Part shown: positions 1-4,899 of the stretch, in pieces | Numbering within the stretch: the stretch's first letter is position 1 | How the letters are laid out: each line of letters opens with the position of its first letter | The notes under the pieces: model-generated | Database searches by the model: none | Told to the model about the DNA's origin: nothing | What the model saw: only the letters and a program-made list of their open reading frames with translations | Position numbers and translations under genes: made by a program | Source of the DNA: Acidobacteriaceae bacterium | GTDB taxonomy: Bacteria > Acidobacteriota > Terriglobia > Terriglobales > Acidobacteriaceae | Reading direction: 5' to 3' | Length of the DNA stretch: 5,286 bases | Assembly: GCA_003152795.1 (NCBI GenBank) | Contig: PMBA01000434.1 | Location: 1-5,286 of the forward strand

Positions 1-227
1 GCCATCTGCGAATAGAAGAGCACCTGTAACAGCAGGTCGCCCAATTCGCCGGTCAGTTCCGGCCAATCGCGGTTGTCGATGGCTTCGAGGACTTCGTACG
101 TTTCTTCCAGTGTGTAGGGCTTGATGGTGTCGAAGGTCTGTTCGCGATCCCACGGGCATCCACCCGGAGCCCGCAACCGCGCCATGATCTGAACCGCTCG
201 CTCGAATCGTTCGCCTGTGGTGGGCAT
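1..227 (-). CDS. mazG: MazG nucleoside triphosphate pyrophosphohydrolase, N-terminal fragment
   Basis: The first 75 residues of a MazG protein are present; the rest lies beyond the left edge. MazG enzymes are cytosolic and hydrolyse NTPs and dNTPs, including aberrant ones, to monophosphate and pyrophosphate. Seen here are the family landmarks [11 protein letters not shown] (residues 22-32), the helix with [11 protein letters not shown] (40-50), which holds the acidic EExxE metal-binding cluster (E41, E42, E45), and GELGDLL (60-66) with the second acidic pair E61 and D64. These match the start of the E. coli protein almost position for position. The ATG at 227 is the only sensible start: it gives the usual N-terminus, and GGAAGG (complement of 230-235) lies just before it, although only 2 bases away, which is closer than usual. 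The gene diverges from the DsrE-like gene at 423. Identity is very likely; whether the second MazG domain is intact cannot be seen. Confidence 0.93.
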   Translation of the reverse strand, partial: MPTTGERFERAVQIMARLRAPGGCPWDREQTFDTIKPYTLEETYEVLEAIDNRDWPELTGELGDLLLQVLFYSQM

Positions 228-412
228 GACCTTCCAATGTAAATGAGCTTTCTGGCCGGGGGCAAACTATCCATCGGAAAATTGCAGAACGAACCTGGTT
301 TTGGCAGAAGGTTGGCCCTGACTACTGGCCGAAGCCTAGCCCTGAAAACAGAAGTCATCATTGATTCAGAATCGTGTAAGATGTGGCCCTTCCGCTTGTA
401 GGTCAAATGACT

Positions 413-417
413 GGAGG
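413..417 (+). promoter_or_regulatory. Ribosome binding site that fixes a GTG start
   Basis: GGAGG lies five bases before the GTG at 423. It is the best Shine-Dalgarno match near this gene and decides for the GTG rather than the internal ATG at 492-494. The internal start would remove the twin-arginine signal peptide. Confidence 0.75.
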
Positions 418-422
418 ATCGC

Positions 423-890
423 GTGGCAAGGCGTGAATTTCTCACTCGGCTGTCCCAGATTGCTGCACTCCCATTTCTCGCTGCGGGAGTCATGCAGACA
501 CAGACACAAACCCAACCCTCAAAGAAATCCCTGAAGATCATGATGAAGAGCGCTTGGGGATCCGACGATCCCACCAAAGCCGCCTTCCCGTTTTCTCACG
601 GACTAGCCCTGTCAGAAGCCGGACACGATGTGCGGATTTTCTTGCTCGGTGAAGCCGTATCGCTGATGCGCAAGGCGGTGGCGAATTCTGTGACTCCGGT
701 AGGCTGGCCGCCGATCGTCGAGTCCTTGACCAAGCTCGCCGCCCGGAAAGTTCCCATCTACGCTTGTGGCGCCTGTTCTCGCGCTCGTGGCGTCACGGAA
801 GAGGATCTGGCCAACTTTGCCGCCAAGTTCGGAAACCCCACGATCTTCGTGTCGTTAGTAGAGTGGGCGGACCACGTCATCACGGAATAG
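423..890 (+). CDS. DsrE/YchN-like family protein with a probable Tat signal peptide
   Basis: A 155-residue protein with a GTG start supported by GGAGG five bases upstream. The N-terminus reads as a twin-arginine signal: ARREFL (residues 2-7), then a hydrophobic stretch (about 11-24), then a polar linker QTQTQTQ (25-31). The mature part (about 36-155) resembles the DsrE/DsrF sulfur-carrier fold of proteins such as YchN: a beta strand KIMMKSAW, GLALSEAGHDVRIFLLG in the middle, a cysteine loop VPIYACGACSRARGV (110-124) and a C-terminal LVEWADHVIT (145-154). C115 and C118 lie where YchN-type proteins carry their cysteine(s), so persulfide or thiol chemistry is possible but unproven. Known DsrE proteins are mostly cytosolic oligomers in sulfur transfer, so an exported one is less usual. 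No sulfur-metabolism genes lie beside it. The fold assignment is fairly firm; the function is not known. Confidence 0.82.
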   Translation: MARREFLTRLSQIAALPFLAAGVMQTQTQTQPSKKSLKIMMKSAWGSDDPTKAAFPFSHGLALSEAGHDVRIFLLGEAVSLMRKAVANSVTPVGWPPIVESLTKLAARKVPIYACGACSRARGVTEEDLANFAAKFGNPTIFVSLVEWADHVITE

Positions 891-894
891 AGCA

Positions 895-915
895 CCAAGT
901 TCTGTTATTACTTGG
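895..915. terminator. Weak hairpin between convergent genes
   Basis: CCAAGT (895-900) and ACTTGG (910-915) form a 6-base-pair inverted repeat with a 9-base loop, just after the DsrE-like stop and before the end of the convergent phosphodiesterase gene. It has no clear T-run on either side and modest GC, so a role as a bidirectional terminator is suggested mainly by its position. Confidence 0.25.
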
Positions 916-947
916 AACCCTCCCGATCCGCTGCGGTCAGTGTCCTA

Positions 948-1604
948 TCAGGGCACATCAATGACTTCTGCGATTCGTTCCGTTTCATCCGAAATGATCG
1001 CATCCACACCCCACGCCGCGAACTCGCACATGCGCTGGGCGTGATTCACGGTCCAGACCATAATTCTCTTCCCGGCCGCATGAACCGTTTCGACCAAGTC
1101 CCGATCCGCCAGTTTGAAAAGCGGAATCACCCACTGCGCCGGCATTTCGCGCCAGGTTCGAAGCTGGTCTGCGGTCTCGCAAAGAAATCCCAGCGGAATC
1201 GCTGAGTCGAGATCATGGATCGCCGTGAGCACCTCGGGAAGGAACGACGAAACGACGTATCCCTTTTTCGGTGGATGCTGGCGCAGCTCCGCGAGCGTCT
1301 GCGACTCGAGTCCCGCAACCTTCAACTCGATATCGAGAAAGGCACGGTGCGCAAACTGATGGAGAACATCCTCCAGCGTGGGCAACAGCAAAGCGAGGCT
1401 TTTCGACGCCGTGCTCTCGATCTTCATCGCGCCGATGGTCGCGTCGTGGCAGATCACAGCCTCGCCATCGGCGGAACGGCGCACATCGAATTCGAACCCG
1501 TCACAGCCGTGCTGCAAACAGAGGTCGAACGACGCTAAAGTATTCTCAGGAATTTGGCGGAAGGCCCGCGCGCCGCGGTGTCCTAAGACAAGAGGTCCAG
1601 TCAT
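948..1604 (-). CDS. Glycerophosphodiester phosphodiesterase (GDPD family)
   Basis: A 218-residue GDPD, which hydrolyses glycerophosphodiesters from phospholipid head groups to sn-glycerol 3-phosphate and an alcohol. The TIM-barrel signature is complete: GHRGAR (8-13) with H9 and R10, PENTLASF (19-26), FEFDVRRSADG (37-47) with metal ligands E38 and D40, the second catalytic histidine in CHD (H53), FLDIELKV (89-96) with E93 and K95, and WTVN (184-187) near the end. No signal peptide precedes the barrel, and the length is on the short side of the family, so a cytosolic UgpQ-like role fits better than a periplasmic GlpQ one; orthology to either is not shown. The usual RTT-type sequence after the HD motif is absent (AMKIEST, 59-65, lies there). 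The ATG at 1604 has only a weak AGG upstream but sits right before the first barrel strand. The gene converges on the DsrE-like gene. Confidence 0.93.
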   Translation of the reverse strand: MTGPLVLGHRGARAFRQIPENTLASFDLCLQHGCDGFEFDVRRSADGEAVICHDATIGAMKIESTASKSLALLLPTLEDVLHQFAHRAFLDIELKVAGLESQTLAELRQHPPKKGYVVSSFLPEVLTAIHDLDSAIPLGFLCETADQLRTWREMPAQWVIPLFKLADRDLVETVHAAGKRIMVWTVNHAQRMCEFAAWGVDAIISDETERIAEVIDVP

Positions 1605-1640
1605 TCAAGAACCTGTGGTCAAACTCCAATCGCCGTCCTC

Positions 1641-1656
1641 AGCGCCTGAAGGCGCT
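1641..1656. repeat. Palindromic hairpin, first copy
   Basis: AGCGCC and GGCGCT pair perfectly (6 bp) around a TGAA loop. The inner 12 bases, CGCCTGAAGGCG bar its first flank, are the same as in the second hairpin 18 bases further on. That points to a REP-like intergenic element rather than a chance palindrome. No T-run follows on the plus strand. Confidence 0.65.
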
Positions 1657-1674
1657 CTTAAAACCGGTACTTAC

Positions 1675-1694
1675 GGCACGCCTGAAGGCGTGCC
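1675..1694. repeat. Palindromic hairpin, second copy
   Basis: GGCACGCC and GGCGTGCC pair perfectly (8 bp) around the loop TGAA, followed by CTGATACGAA. I associate elements of this form (a GGCAC...GTGCC palindrome followed by CTGATAC) with repeats dispersed between genes in acidobacterial genomes, but from memory only. It lacks the T-run of a classical terminator on either strand, so structure in RNA or binding of a REP-type transposase is as likely as termination. Confidence 0.65.
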
Positions 1695-1740
1695 CTGATA
1701 CGAACCGCGCTTGTGCCGGGGTTGTTAAACTTTTGCTTTT

Positions 1741-1773
1741 CTTCGGCGTACTCGGCGTCTCTGCGGTAAAAAA
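1741..1773. repeat. CTCTGCGGT-type short dispersed repeat
   Basis: The plus strand reads as three degenerate ten-base units, CTTCGGCGTA, CTCGGCGTCT and CTGCGGTAAA, ending in six A residues. On the minus strand this is ACCGCAGAGACGCCGAG and onward. Sequences of the form 'CTCTGCGTCTCTGCGGT' recur between genes in many bacterial phyla and have no settled function. Membership of that class is judged from memory of its consensus. Confidence 0.5.
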
Positions 1774-1784
1774 GCAGCAAGTTT

Positions 1785-2093
1785 TCAGTCCAGATCGAAA
1801 TCCCGGATCGGCTTTCCCGTGTCTGGCGTTTCCTTGGCCTTCTTCACCGCCTCCTGGAATTTTTTCTCCAGCAGTTCCGCGGCATGCTTTTGCGCTTCCA
1901 TCGATTGGCGGAAGATCGAGTCGCGGCGGCTGTCCTGCTCTTTCATGGCGCGAGCGGCCTCTTCCATGTCGTTGAAGGTTTTTGGCTTGACCGGGGCGGT
2001 GTGCGCGATGATGCTGCGCGTCGCCGCGTCGATCTTCATGACCGCGCCGCAGCAGGGGCAAGTCACTTCAAAATTAGATTCGCGTTTCGCCAC
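1785..2093 (-). CDS. Small protein with a CPCC motif and a coiled-coil tail, function unknown
   Basis: I do not recognise a named family. From the GTG at 2093 the protein has 102 residues. It begins MAKRESNFEVTCPCCGAVMKID: a C-P-C-C-G turn (C12, C14, C15) after a short beta strand, like half of a zinc ribbon with no second cysteine pair further on. Metal binding would therefore need a dimer or another ligand. The rest (about 42-92) is a charged, alanine-rich helix (NDMEEAARAMKEQD, then SMEAQKHAAELLEKKFQEA), likely a coiled coil, ending in an acidic DFDLD. The start is uncertain: a TTG at 2111 would add six residues, and neither site has a clear Shine-Dalgarno sequence. GTG is preferred because it gives a natural MAKRE beginning. 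It lies 24 bases after the stop of the membrane-protein gene and is probably in one transcript with it. Coding is supported by composition and the cysteine motif, not by a known homologue. Confidence 0.68.
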   Translation of the reverse strand: MAKRESNFEVTCPCCGAVMKIDAATRSIIAHTAPVKPKTFNDMEEAARAMKEQDSRRDSIFRQSMEAQKHAAELLEKKFQEAVKKAKETPDTGKPIRDFDLD

Positions 2094-2117
2094 ACCGCGA
2101 TGATACCGCAATCGAGG

Positions 2118-2489
2118 TCAACGCGGCGTGAGGCGAATCGGCAGAATGTGGAACAGATACAGCATCTCCCAACCCAGCAGAACGATCGACACCAGGACAA
2201 CCAGGATGGCGAGAATCTCGCCGAAGTTCAGGCCGGTCTTTTGCTCCTCGAAACGGCGCGCCCCGAGGCTCAAAATATTCAGCGTGGCAAAACCGAACAC
2301 CAGCGCCCACAGGATGTTGTAAACCTCATCGCGGGTCGATCGCAGAAGCAACATTGCGGGGAGAACCCCTACCACGAGGGCACGTAGAGCACGGCCGGAG
2401 AACACCGCCCAGCCCTGGATTTGGCTGATCGCAAGAAATAACGATGGGCAAGTCCGGGGTGCGGCAGTGACGGGCCGAGGCAGTCTCAT
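2118..2489 (-). CDS. Small membrane protein, function unknown
   Basis: Not assigned to a known family. From the ATG at 2489 it has 123 residues with two clear hydrophobic segments, VYNILWALVFGFATLNILSLG (split as about 56-76) and EILAILVVLVSIVLLGWEMLYLF (about 91-113). A charged loop ARRFEEQKTG (77-86) joins them, and a possible third segment (35-49) precedes them. The start is open. A GTG at 2552 would lengthen it by 21 residues with atypical codons. An ATG at 2354 would give a 78-residue, two-helix protein beginning MLLLRSTRDE; codon use from about there on is more typical of the neighbouring genes. A possible promoter for the ATG at 2489 is CTGACT (complement of 2525-2530) and TACTAT (complement of 2501-2506) with an 18-base spacer. 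The gene is divergent from pncB and followed at once by the CPCC protein gene. Confidence 0.62.
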   Translation of the reverse strand: MRLPRPVTAAPRTCPSLFLAISQIQGWAVFSGRALRALVVGVLPAMLLLRSTRDEVYNILWALVFGFATLNILSLGARRFEEQKTGLNFGEILAILVVLVSIVLLGWEMLYLFHILPIRLTPR

Positions 2490-2590
2490 GCGGAAACTCG
2501 ATAGTACCTTGTTTGCCTTCCGAAAGTCAGCCAGCGTGCAAAAAAGGCACACCCACAGGTAACGTGGTTGATTTTCTGGTGGCGGTCACA

Positions 2591-2595
2591 GAGGA
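2591..2595 (+). promoter_or_regulatory. Ribosome binding site of pncB
   Basis: GAGGA lies nine bases before the ATG at 2605 and supports that start. The spacer before it (from about 2553) also has to hold the pncB promoter; TTGATT at 2568-2573 is a possible -35 box, but I see no convincing -10 at the right distance. Confidence 0.6.
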
Positions 2596-2604
2596 TAGTA
2601 CGCG

Positions 2605-3996
2605 ATGATCGTGAACTTCGCCGAGCGGGCGCACAACCACAACTGGGAACTCGACCCGGTTATCCGGTCGCTGCTCGATACCGATTTCTACAAGCTGCTG
2701 ATGCTTCAGTTCATCTGGAAGCATTACCCGACAACTCGGGTCTCGTTCTCCCTGTTGAATCGCTCGACTTCTGTGCGCCTCGCCGACATGTTTTCGCGCG
2801 AAGAGCTTACGCACCAGATGGAGCACGCCCGCCGCCTGCGGTTTCGCAGATCGGAACTGGTGTGGCTGGCCGGCAACACGTTCTATGGCCGGCGGGGGAT
2901 TTTTGAACCCGCTTTTCTGGAATGGCTGGAACACGATTTCCGATTGTCGGACTATGAACTGTCGGTCAGCGATGGCCAGCTCGATCTCACGTTCGACGGC
3001 CTGTGGGCCGAGACCACCATGTGGGAACTCTACGCGCTCTCCATCCTCGACGAACTCAAGACGCGAGCGGGGTTGAAGAAACTGCGCGAGTTCGGCCTCG
3101 ACATCCTGTACGCCCGCGCGAAGACAAAACTCTGGAATAAAATCGAGCGCCTGCGGGGCGTCCCCGGTCTGGCCGTAGCCGATTTTGGAACGCGCCGCCG
3201 GCACAGCTTCCTGTGGCAGGAATACGTGGTCAACGCCATGGCCGCCAATCTGGGCAGCGCTTTTACCGGAACCTCGAATGCCTTTCTCGCCCATAAGCAC
3301 GATCTGGAATCGATTGGAACCAATGCTCATGAGATCCCCATGGTCCTGGCGGCGCTCGTGCCCAATGATGACGATGAGGCCTTGAAAGCGTCGCAGTACC
3401 GCGTCCTGGAGCTTTGGCAGAACACTTATGAAGGGGCTCTCCGCATCATGTTGCCAGACACCTTTGGGACCACGCAATTTCTCGCCAACGCCCCCGACTG
3501 GACCGCCGATTGGACAGGGCAGCGCATCGACAGCAAAGATCCTTACATCGCCGGCGACGAATATATCCAATGGCTCAAGGCGCGTGGTCGAGACCCGAGG
3601 GACAAGCGGATCATCGCTTCCGACGCCCTGGACGTCGACGACATTCTGGGCCTGCACGCCTATTTTGGGGGCGCGCTGGGAAGCGGCGTCACCATCAGCG
3701 ACTTCCGCAGCGCCGCCGATTTCCTCGATCGACAGAAGTGGACGCCGGGACGCCGCATTCGTTTCAGCGGAGGCTGGGGAACTCTGCTGACCAACGATTT
3801 CCGCGGCTGCGATCCGGCTGGCGGCAGCGACTTCGACCCCATCAGCCTGATCTGCAAGGTGTCTACGGTCGAAGGCAAGCCCGCGGTCAAACTCTCAGAC
3901 AACTTCGCCAAAGCACTGGGCACGCCGGAAGAGATCGAACGCTACCGCCGCATATTCGGCACGGCAGGAATCAGCCATCTTCCCGTGATCACGTGA
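2605..3996 (+). CDS. pncB: Nicotinate phosphoribosyltransferase
   Basis: The 463-residue enzyme of NAD salvage (Preiss-Handler pathway): nicotinate plus PRPP plus ATP gives nicotinate mononucleotide. Family landmarks appear in order: LLDTDFYKLLM (23-33), DFGTRRRHS (193-201), FTGTSNAFLA (220-229), IGTNAHEIPM (237-246) with H242 matching the histidine that is phosphorylated in the Salmonella enzyme, QRIDSKDP (306-313), FSGGWGTLLTND (387-398) and KLSDN (429-433). It is about 60 residues longer than E. coli PncB, within the range for the family. The loop that usually reads RHDSGDP here reads RIDSKDP, an uncommon change near the substrate site. The ATG at 2605 is supported by GAGGA nine bases upstream. 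An aldo/keto reductase gene follows after 9 bases. The long minus-strand reading frame across the gene has no recognisable protein and is a shadow of it. Confidence 0.96.
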   Translation: MIVNFAERAHNHNWELDPVIRSLLDTDFYKLLMLQFIWKHYPTTRVSFSLLNRSTSVRLADMFSREELTHQMEHARRLRFRRSELVWLAGNTFYGRRGIFEPAFLEWLEHDFRLSDYELSVSDGQLDLTFDGLWAETTMWELYALSILDELKTRAGLKKLREFGLDILYARAKTKLWNKIERLRGVPGLAVADFGTRRRHSFLWQEYVVNAMAANLGSAFTGTSNAFLAHKHDLESIGTNAHEIPMVLAALVPNDDDEALKASQYRVLELWQNTYEGALRIMLPDTFGTTQFLANAPDWTADWTGQRIDSKDPYIAGDEYIQWLKARGRDPRDKRIIASDALDVDDILGLHAYFGGALGSGVTISDFRSAADFLDRQKWTPGRRIRFSGGWGTLLTNDFRGCDPAGGSDFDPISLICKVSTVEGKPAVKLSDNFAKALGTPEEIERYRRIFGTAGISHLPVIT

Positions 3997-4005
3997 AATA
4001 ACCTG

Positions 4006-4842
4006 ATGCCAACCCAAGCAGTTTCACCCGTTCCCGACTTTCTCTACGGCACGGCCTGGAAGGAAGATCGAACCCCGGCGCTCACCGAGCTCGCGCTCCG
4101 CAAGGGCTTTCGCGGCATCGACACGGCGAACCAGCGCCGGCATTATTTCGAAGAAGGAGTGGGTCAAGGATTGGCCGCCGCGTATCGCGCCGGGCTGGTC
4201 AAGCGCGACGATCTATTTCTGCAGACAAAGTTTACCTATCAGGGCGGACAGGACCATCGCCTGCCCTACGATCCCGCAGCTTCTCTCTCCGTCCAGGTAG
4301 CACAGTCGATGGCCAGTTCGCTCGATCATCTCGCGACCGACCATGTCGACAGCTTCGTACTGCACGGGCCTTCCTCTAACTACGACTGGACCGATGCCGA
4401 TGTTGAAATTTGGGAGGCGATGGGCAAAGAGCGGGATGCCGGACGCGTGCGTCTTCTGGGGGTGAGCAATGTTTCTCTGCGCCATTTGCAGCAGATGGCA
4501 GCCACCCGCGCCGAACTTCCCGCATTTGTGCAAAACCGCTGCTACGCCCGCCTCGGCTGGGACCGCGCCGTGAGGATGTTCTGCGGCGAGCGCAAGATCA
4601 TTTACCAGGGATTTTCACTTTTGACTGCGAATCAGGAGGTGCTGCACCATCCTCTGATCGCCAATCTGGCTGCAAGCGTCAACGCCACGCCCGCTCAGGT
4701 CGTGTTCAGCTTCGCCCGCGCCATCGGAATTCTGCCACTGACCGGCACCAGCAGCGCCGATCACATGCAGCAGGATCTGGCCAGCCGCGACCTCATGCTC
4801 CCGCCGAACGCGGTGCAAACCATCGAGTCGATGGCCGGCTAG
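4006..4842 (+). CDS. Aldo/keto reductase
   Basis: A 278-residue AKR-superfamily oxidoreductase, which reduces aldehydes or ketones with NAD(P)H. It has the expected TIM-barrel order and a full catalytic tetrad: D39 in GFRGIDTAN (34-42), Y47 in RRHYFEEGVGQGL, K75 in LQTKFT (72-77) and H120 in SFVLHGP (116-122). VRLLGVSNVSLRHL (148-161) and FVQNRCYARL (174-183) are the usual later barrel landmarks. The end IGILPLTGTSSADHMQQDL (240-258) stands where most AKRs have the IPKS...R..N cofactor-phosphate motif. Here the lysine and terminal asparagine are changed, so NADPH preference is not assured. It begins 9 bases after pncB without a clear ribosome binding site of its own, which suggests translational coupling in one operon. 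The substrate cannot be told from sequence. Confidence 0.93.
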   Translation: MPTQAVSPVPDFLYGTAWKEDRTPALTELALRKGFRGIDTANQRRHYFEEGVGQGLAAAYRAGLVKRDDLFLQTKFTYQGGQDHRLPYDPAASLSVQVAQSMASSLDHLATDHVDSFVLHGPSSNYDWTDADVEIWEAMGKERDAGRVRLLGVSNVSLRHLQQMAATRAELPAFVQNRCYARLGWDRAVRMFCGERKIIYQGFSLLTANQEVLHHPLIANLAASVNATPAQVVFSFARAIGILPLTGTSSADHMQQDLASRDLMLPPNAVQTIESMAG

Positions 4843-4851
4843 TGGAAAAGC

Positions 4852-4866
4852 CGGGCGAGGCGCCCG
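4852..4866. terminator. Bidirectional intrinsic terminator
   Basis: CGGGCG (4852-4857) and CGCCCG (4861-4866) form a perfect 6-bp GC stem with a 3-base loop. On the plus strand TTTCT follows; on the minus strand GCTTTTCC follows. It lies 9 bases after the reductase stop and before the end of the convergent ABC transporter gene, so it can serve both. The T-runs are short, so efficiency is uncertain. Confidence 0.55.
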
Positions 4867-4899
4867 TTTCTCCACCGTGTACTCACAATGGTCCAGCAG

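Larger units (their letters stand above)
1605..1784. other. Non-coding spacer rich in short repeats
   Basis: This 180-base gap between two minus-strand genes shows no credible coding frame. It contains two palindromic hairpins with the same core (1641-1656 and 1675-1694) and a CTCTGCGGT-type short repeat (about 1741-1773), annotated separately. On the minus strand it would be both the trailer of the small CPCC protein gene and the leader of the phosphodiesterase gene. The two genes are therefore probably not tightly co-transcribed. Confidence 0.6.

Noticed and set aside
361..382. Possible promoter, TTGATT and TAAGAT upstream of the DsrE-like gene
   Set aside because: The boxes are only 10 bases apart, too close for a sigma-70 promoter, and no better pair is seen.
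53..577. Minus-strand open frame of 174 codons at the left end
   Set aside because: It overlaps mazG in another frame and the start of the DsrE-like gene in antisense; both of those have clear family motifs and this frame has none.
1641..1694. CRISPR-like array made of the two hairpins
   Set aside because: Only two short copies with arms of different length, an 18-base gap and no cas gene.
1675..1694. Intrinsic terminator
   Set aside because: The stem is strong, but no T-run follows on either strand, so it is listed as a repeat instead.
1271..1975. Plus-strand open frame of 234 codons
   Set aside because: It is antisense to the phosphodiesterase gene, crosses the repeat-rich spacer and is rich in Arg, Pro and Ser without any domain, as expected for a GC-driven shadow.
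2527..3657. Minus-strand open frame of 376 codons opposite pncB
   Set aside because: It lies antisense to a gene with complete PncB motifs and has no recognisable domain; GC-rich third positions keep such frames open.
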